Source: Acidimicrobiales bacterium (GTDB lineage: Bacteria; Actinomycetota; Acidimicrobiia; Acidimicrobiales; RAAP-2). Taken from it: a stretch of DNA of 17,420 nucleotides. The notes beneath the pieces are model-generated. The model worked only from the letters and a program-made list of their open reading frames with translations. It was not told where the DNA came from and did no database searches. The DNA lies in contig JASHWO010000280.1 of the NCBI GenBank assembly GCA_030044045.1, positions 1 to 17,420 on the forward strand, given 5' to 3'. Shown one piece after another: positions 14,743 to 17,420 of the stretch. Position 1 is the first letter of the stretch. Each line of letters begins with the position of its first letter. Both the position numbers and the translations under genes were made by a program.

Positions 14743-15177
14743 TCAGGTGGCCGGGGCCAGGGCCCGCAGCCAGGCGGGGGCCCGGGCGGGGCGGCCGGTG
14801 CCCGTGGCCACCACGCCGTGCAGGGTCACCGCGGTGGCCCGGGGCTGGCCACCCGACCTGACTAGGTACCCGAGCTCCAGGGTGGCCCCGCCGGCCGCGG
14901 CCACCACCAGGTGGACGTCGACCACGTCGTCGAACCGCAGGGGTCGCAGGTAGCACACGGCCAGCTCGACCACCGGGAGCTCGATCCCCTCCTCCCGCAG
15001 CTCGGCGTAGGGGTGGCCCAGCGAGCGCAGGTACTCCACCCGGGCCGACTCCAGGTAGGGGAGGTAGGCGCCGTGGTGGACCACGCCCATGGCGTCGGTC
15101 TCGGCGAAGCGCACCCGGAGCCGGTGGACGAAGGCGTAGGCGGCCGGGTCGGTCGGGGGGTCGAAGGTGATCCGCAC
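14743..15177 (-). CDS. Acyl-CoA thioesterase, YbgC/4HBT family
   Basis: A 144-aa hotdog-fold thioesterase, the usual size for the family, which releases a free acid and CoA from short-chain or aromatic acyl-CoA. The diagnostic motif is AETDAMGVVHHGAYLPYLESARVEYL (25-50) with catalytic Asp28, followed by PVVELAVCYLRPLRFDDVV (68-86). The GTG at 15177 was chosen because it puts the motif at the standard distance from the N-terminus; the frame continues upstream only as the reverse of the condensation-like gene. No ribosome site is seen; GAAGAT six bases upstream suggests leaderless transcription. It is divergent from the condensation-like gene with 57 bases between, so the two may share control. 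Likely role is removal of dead-end CoA esters. Confidence 0.85.
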   Translation of the reverse strand: MRITFDPPTDPAAYAFVHRLRVRFAETDAMGVVHHGAYLPYLESARVEYLRSLGHPYAELREEGIELPVVELAVCYLRPLRFDDVVDVHLVVAAAGGATLELGYLVRSGGQPRATAVTLHGVVATGTGRPARAPAWLRALAPAT

Positions 15178-15183
15178 CGCCGT

Positions 15184-15189
15184 ATCTTC
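15184..15189 (-). promoter_or_regulatory. Possible -10 element of the thioesterase gene (leaderless)
   Basis: On the minus strand GAAGAT is followed by six bases and then the GTG start. The opposite-strand gene has the near-identical arrangement CAAGAT plus six bases plus GTG, which raises confidence in both. Confidence 0.35.
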
Positions 15190-15222
15190 ACACGGCCGGC
15201 CGGACTCCCCGCTGCCGTGGGC

Positions 15223-15228
15223 CAAGAT
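15223..15228 (+). promoter_or_regulatory. Possible -10 element of the condensation-like gene (leaderless)
   Basis: CAAGAT is followed by six bases and then GTG at 15235. It mirrors GAAGAT at 15184-15189 on the other strand across a 57-base divergent gap. No ribosome site is present. Confidence 0.35.
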
Positions 15229-15234
15229 AGGGAC

Positions 15235-16566
15235 GTGCCGGAGCGCACGACGGCAGACGGTGACGGCGGGGAGGGGGGCACGGAGGTGGACCTCCGGCCG
15301 CAGCGCGCCCCGGCGTCGCTGACCCAGCGGTCGTCCCTGCTCATGTCGGCGCACAACCCGAGCCACGAGTTCATGAGCTGGGTGTACCAGCTCAACGGCA
15401 AGCTGGACGTGGCGGCGCTGGCCCAGGCCGTCGACGACGTGGTGCGGCGTCACGACATGCTGCGGGTCCGCTTCGAAGGCAGCCCCGAGGCGCCGGTGCA
15501 GGTGGTGACCCCGTTCCACCCCGGGGTGCTGGAGATCGTCCGCCTGGACGACCGGCCGAAGGCCCAGGGGCTGGCGGCGGCGGTCAAGGCCATCGAGACC
15601 GGGTACCGGGACATGTCGCCTTGGGAGGACGCCCGGCTACAGGCCACGCTCTACCTGGTGGCCCCGAAGACCAACGTGCTGGCCGTGTTCGTGGCCGAGG
15701 CGCTGGTCGACGGGGACTCGGGGACCCTGGTGGCTGCCGAGATCTCCCGGGCCTACGCCGCCCACGCCGGGCGGCCGGTGCCGGACCTACCCGAGCCCAC
15801 CGACGCCAGCTTCCTCCGCTACGTCCTGGACCAGCCGATGCCGCCGGCGCGGGAGGAGCGGTCGGAGCGCCACTGGCAGGAGATGATGTCGCTGCCGCGG
15901 GAGTGCGGGCGTTGGCCCACCCGGACCGGCGACCGCCGCCTGAGCCGCTTCTTCAAGGTGCCGGTGGACGAATGGCGGGCCCTGGAGCAGGCCGAGCCGG
16001 CGCTGGTCACCATGGGCTACGTGGTGCTGCTGTCCTGGCTGGAGCTGTCGTTGGCCCGGGTGGCCGGGGCCGAGGAGTTCTTGGTGACCTCGGCCGTGTC
16101 GAACCGGCGGCTGCCCGTGACCAGGGAGATGATCGGCAACTTCACCGGCCCGGTGCGCCTCCGGGCCGAGGTCCACCCCGGCGAACGGCTGGAGGACGTC
16201 TCGCCCCGGGTGATGTCGGCCCTGCGCGACGCCGTGGCCCACAGCGTGATGCCGGTGCCGCTGGCCGAGGCCCGGGCGGTGGACCCGGCGCCCTACGTGC
16301 CGCCCTCGCCGCTGGTGTCGTTCTTCGTGTTCACCGAGCGGGAGGGGCTCGACCTGTCCGGCGTGCGCCAGCGGCGGTTCCGGTTGCACATGGGCACCGC
16401 CGACGTACTGCGGGTCAATGTCACCCCGGACGAGGAGGGCGGGCGGAACGTCTTCTTCGCCTCGTCCTCGGCCGGTCCGGAGCTGCTGGACGAGCTGGTG
16501 GCCACCTTCCGCTCCTACCTGGCCGCCGCCCTCTCCCACGCCGCCCCCGCCGAGGCCGCCAGCTAG
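15235..16566 (+). CDS. Stand-alone condensation-domain-fold protein lacking the HHxxxDG histidines
   Basis: A 443-aa protein with the chloramphenicol-acetyltransferase-like fold of NRPS condensation domains. C1-like SLTQRSSLLMSAHNP (28-42) and C2 RHDMLRVRF (72-80) are clear; a C4-like FLRYVLDQ and a C5-like MIGNFTGPVRLR follow. The C3 motif HHxxxDGxS reads AEALVDGDS (154-162): both histidines are replaced (Ala154, Glu155) while Asp159-Gly160 is kept. The general-base histidine needed for condensation is therefore absent. No adenylation, carrier or thioesterase domain accompanies it, and no NRPS gene is in the window. GTG at 15235 begins about 28 residues before C1; frames further upstream run over the thioesterase gene. 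It may be a divergent acyltransferase, a binding or docking protein, or an inactive remnant, although the intact frame and coding bias suggest it is maintained. Confidence 0.8.
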   Translation: MPERTTADGDGGEGGTEVDLRPQRAPASLTQRSSLLMSAHNPSHEFMSWVYQLNGKLDVAALAQAVDDVVRRHDMLRVRFEGSPEAPVQVVTPFHPGVLEIVRLDDRPKAQGLAAAVKAIETGYRDMSPWEDARLQATLYLVAPKTNVLAVFVAEALVDGDSGTLVAAEISRAYAAHAGRPVPDLPEPTDASFLRYVLDQPMPPAREERSERHWQEMMSLPRECGRWPTRTGDRRLSRFFKVPVDEWRALEQAEPALVTMGYVVLLSWLELSLARVAGAEEFLVTSAVSNRRLPVTREMIGNFTGPVRLRAEVHPGERLEDVSPRVMSALRDAVAHSVMPVPLAEARAVDPAPYVPPSPLVSFFVFTEREGLDLSGVRQRRFRLHMGTADVLRVNVTPDEEGGRNVFFASSSAGPELLDELVATFRSYLAAALSHAAPAEAAS

Positions 16567-16887
16567 CTACAGGCGGCCGCCCCCCGCCGACCGACGCTGG
16601 CGTGCCACGATCAACGTGCCTCCAACGGCGTCGAGGAGTCGTAACAGCGTTGGCAGCGAGGGCGTGACCTGGCCTGACTCGATCCGGGACAGGTCGGCCT
16701 GGTCGACTCCAGCGCGCCTCGCCGCCTGACGCTGCGAGAGGTTCGCGGCCTCCCGCAGCTCAGCCAGCCGGACGGTCACCTGGCGGGCCTCGTGTACCGC
16801 CCCGAATGCCTCGTACTGGCGACGGCCTTCTTCGCCAAGCCCGGTGAGCAGCTCGTTCCGGATGTCGTCGTGGCGGATAGCTGGCAC
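16567..16887 (-). CDS. XRE-family antitoxin (helix-turn-helix), HigA-like
   Basis: A 106-aa protein with a Cro/C1-type helix-turn-helix at about 41-90: LAELREAANLSQRQAARRAG, VDQADLSRIESGQ, then TPSLPTLLRLLDAVGGTL. The N-terminal 40 residues (RHDDIRNELLTGLGEEGRRQ) would bind the toxin. GTG at 16887 has AGGAG five bases upstream and was preferred; an in-frame GTG at 16962 overlaps the toxin stop as GTGA but has only a weak ribosome site. The toxin-before-antitoxin order is that of higBA-type modules, where the antitoxin represses the operon and neutralises the toxin. Its stop codon directly abuts the stop of the convergent condensation-like gene with no gap. GC content and use of more varied codons than its neighbours suggest acquisition. 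Confidence 0.8.
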   Translation of the reverse strand: MPAIRHDDIRNELLTGLGEEGRRQYEAFGAVHEARQVTVRLAELREAANLSQRQAARRAGVDQADLSRIESGQVTPSLPTLLRLLDAVGGTLIVARQRRSAGGGRL

Positions 16888-16930
16888 GGTGGCTCCTTGT
16901 GATCCCCGAAGCGATGGCCTTTCACCCATC

Positions 16931-16936
16931 ACCCTA
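16931..16936 (-). promoter_or_regulatory. Candidate -10 element TAGGGT for the antitoxin alone
   Basis: On the minus strand TAGGGT fits TAnnnT and lies in the 71-base gap between toxin stop and antitoxin GTG, about 44 bases upstream of the start. It would give antitoxin transcription independent of the toxin. No good -35 was found. Confidence 0.25.
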
Positions 16937-16958
16937 CACCAAGACCGACCATGGCCAG

Positions 16959-17231
16959 TCACCGCTTCCGGGAGCGCCGACCGGCGGCCGCCTGCTCCGC
17001 CTGCCAGTCAGCAAGGAACTTCCGGGCCGATCGGATCGCTCTCGGCTGGGCTTTCGGGTCCGCCCCCTTGTCCAGGCACGACAGGAGTAGGACCACCTTG
17101 TCGCCGTAGAAGGTGCAGAACACGCGGAGCAGGATCCCTTCCGCGGCCAGATCGGCCAGGCTGTGGGCAGAAGTGGGGCCGTCGAGCCCCGAGGACCGCG
17201 CGGCGGCCGAGGAGCTGGTGGCACGCGTCAT
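16959..17231 (-). CDS. RelE/HigB-like toxin, N-terminus apparently altered
   Basis: A 90-aa protein. The second half reads LRVFCTFYGDKVVLLLSCLDKG (35-56) and AIRSARKFLADWQ (65-77), which fits the C-terminal half of phage Gp49-like RelE/HigB toxins (mRNA-cleaving or ribosome-dependent nucleases). The first 32 residues (MTRATSSSAAARSSGLDGPT...) are Ser/Ala-rich and do not show the usual N-terminal strand and two helices; such toxins are normally about 100-120 aa. An in-frame stop lies two codons before the ATG, so it cannot be longer in this frame. It is probably truncated or has lost its front by recombination, and may be inactive. It lies 71 bases before the antitoxin gene, consistent with a toxin-antitoxin pair. 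Confidence 0.6.
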   Translation of the reverse strand: MTRATSSSAAARSSGLDGPTSAHSLADLAAEGILLRVFCTFYGDKVVLLLSCLDKGADPKAQPRAIRSARKFLADWQAEQAAAGRRSRKR

Positions 17232-17282
17232 GCGTCACTTCGACGCCGGTGCCGTGCGCGCCGGCTGACCGGGCGCCGCTGG

Positions 17283-17420
17283 CTACAGGCGGGCCAGGTT
17301 GACGCCGCCCTCGGCGGCCGAGAGGTGGACGGTCCGGCCGACCAGCTCCTCCTGCTCGGCTTGGGCCAGGGCGTCGGCCGCGTCCAGGCGCCCGTAGCAG
17401 CGGGTGCCGTCGGGCAGGTC
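17283..17420 (-). CDS. C-terminal fragment, possible acetyl-CoA acetyltransferase (thiolase) accessory domain
   Basis: The final 45 codons of a minus-strand gene whose start lies beyond the right edge. The translation begins DLPDGTRCYGRLDAADALAQ, continues with AEQEELVGRTVHLSA and ends GGVNLARL before TAG. The pattern DG-R-YGRL ... E-LVGR-V ... NL resembles the extra C-terminal domain of type-1 thiolase-like acetyl-CoA acetyltransferases, which ends in a short beta-barrel of this kind. Codon use is strongly GC3-biased, as in real genes here. Recognition from such a short piece is uncertain. If right, it adds another acyl-CoA enzyme to the neighbourhood. Confidence 0.5.
   Translation of the reverse strand, partial: DLPDGTRCYGRLDAADALAQAEQEELVGRTVHLSAAEGGVNLARL

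Noticed and set aside
12618..14861. Long plus-strand open frame (747 codons)
   Set aside because: It is antisense to the crotonase and second amidohydrolase, both of which have clear family motifs. The translation is compositionally biased with no motifs.
16888..16962. Longer antitoxin starting at the GTG overlapping the toxin stop
   Set aside because: The added 25 residues show no family character and the GTG at 16887 has a far better ribosome site. Not fully excluded.
1..17420. CRISPR arrays, tRNA or rRNA genes, insertion sequences, integrases, riboswitches
   Set aside because: I found no regularly spaced direct repeats, no cloverleaf-like or rRNA sequence, no transposase or integrase motifs, and no conserved riboswitch core.

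Overview
The window is very GC-rich, with compact genes, many GTG starts, ATGA/GTGA overlaps and little intergenic space (no gene-free stretch reaches 300 bases). This points to a free-living actinobacterium. The gene mix (Liv-type transporter, many acyl-CoA enzymes, paralogous Amidohydro_2 proteins, an ECF sigma factor with a membrane partner) resembles the Acidimicrobiia or related lineages. The taxon is an inference from style and gene content; there is no rRNA or other marker in the window.

Region 1 (1-6599, + strand) is a transport operon joined to a degradative enzyme: a lipoprotein solute-binding protein, a fused LivH-LivM permease, LivG and LivF ATPases, and a thiolase. The last four genes overlap end to start. 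A 34-bp perfect palindrome separates the binding protein from the permease, and a TetR-like operator candidate lies upstream of the first gene. The layout suggests uptake of a small amphipathic or carboxylate compound followed by CoA-dependent breakdown.

Region 2 (6603-10439) holds a minus-strand pair (unknown 89-aa protein plus Amidohydro_2 metal-dependent hydrolase/decarboxylase). Divergent from it is a class III nucleotide cyclase fused to a C-terminal YHS-like cysteine motif. A PaaG-like crotonase (minus strand) and a small VOC-fold protein follow.

Region 3 (10513-12418) is a two-gene ECF sigma unit: the sigma factor overlaps by four bases a single-pass membrane protein of the CU044_5270 type. 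It ends in a UUCG-loop hairpin shared with the convergent genes.

Region 4 (12426-15177, minus strand) carries a crotonase with both catalytic glutamates and a second Amidohydro_2 paralogue, preceded by a 24-bp perfect palindrome, then a YbgC-type thioesterase. Together with region 1 these form a plausible acyl-CoA catabolic neighbourhood (thiolase, two crotonases, thioesterase, two amidohydrolases), though the substrate cannot be read from sequence.

Region 5 (15223-17420) has a stand-alone NRPS-condensation-fold protein lacking the catalytic HH pair, an XRE antitoxin with an apparently N-terminally damaged RelE/HigB-like toxin, and the last 45 codons of a gene that resembles a thiolase C-terminal domain.

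The most interesting items are the cyclase-YHS fusion, the HH-less condensation protein, the asymmetric LivG/LivF ATP sites, the long palindromes, the ACA-rich binding-protein gene, and a recurrent start architecture that suggests leaderless transcription. All functional statements come from reading motifs by eye; no database search was possible.
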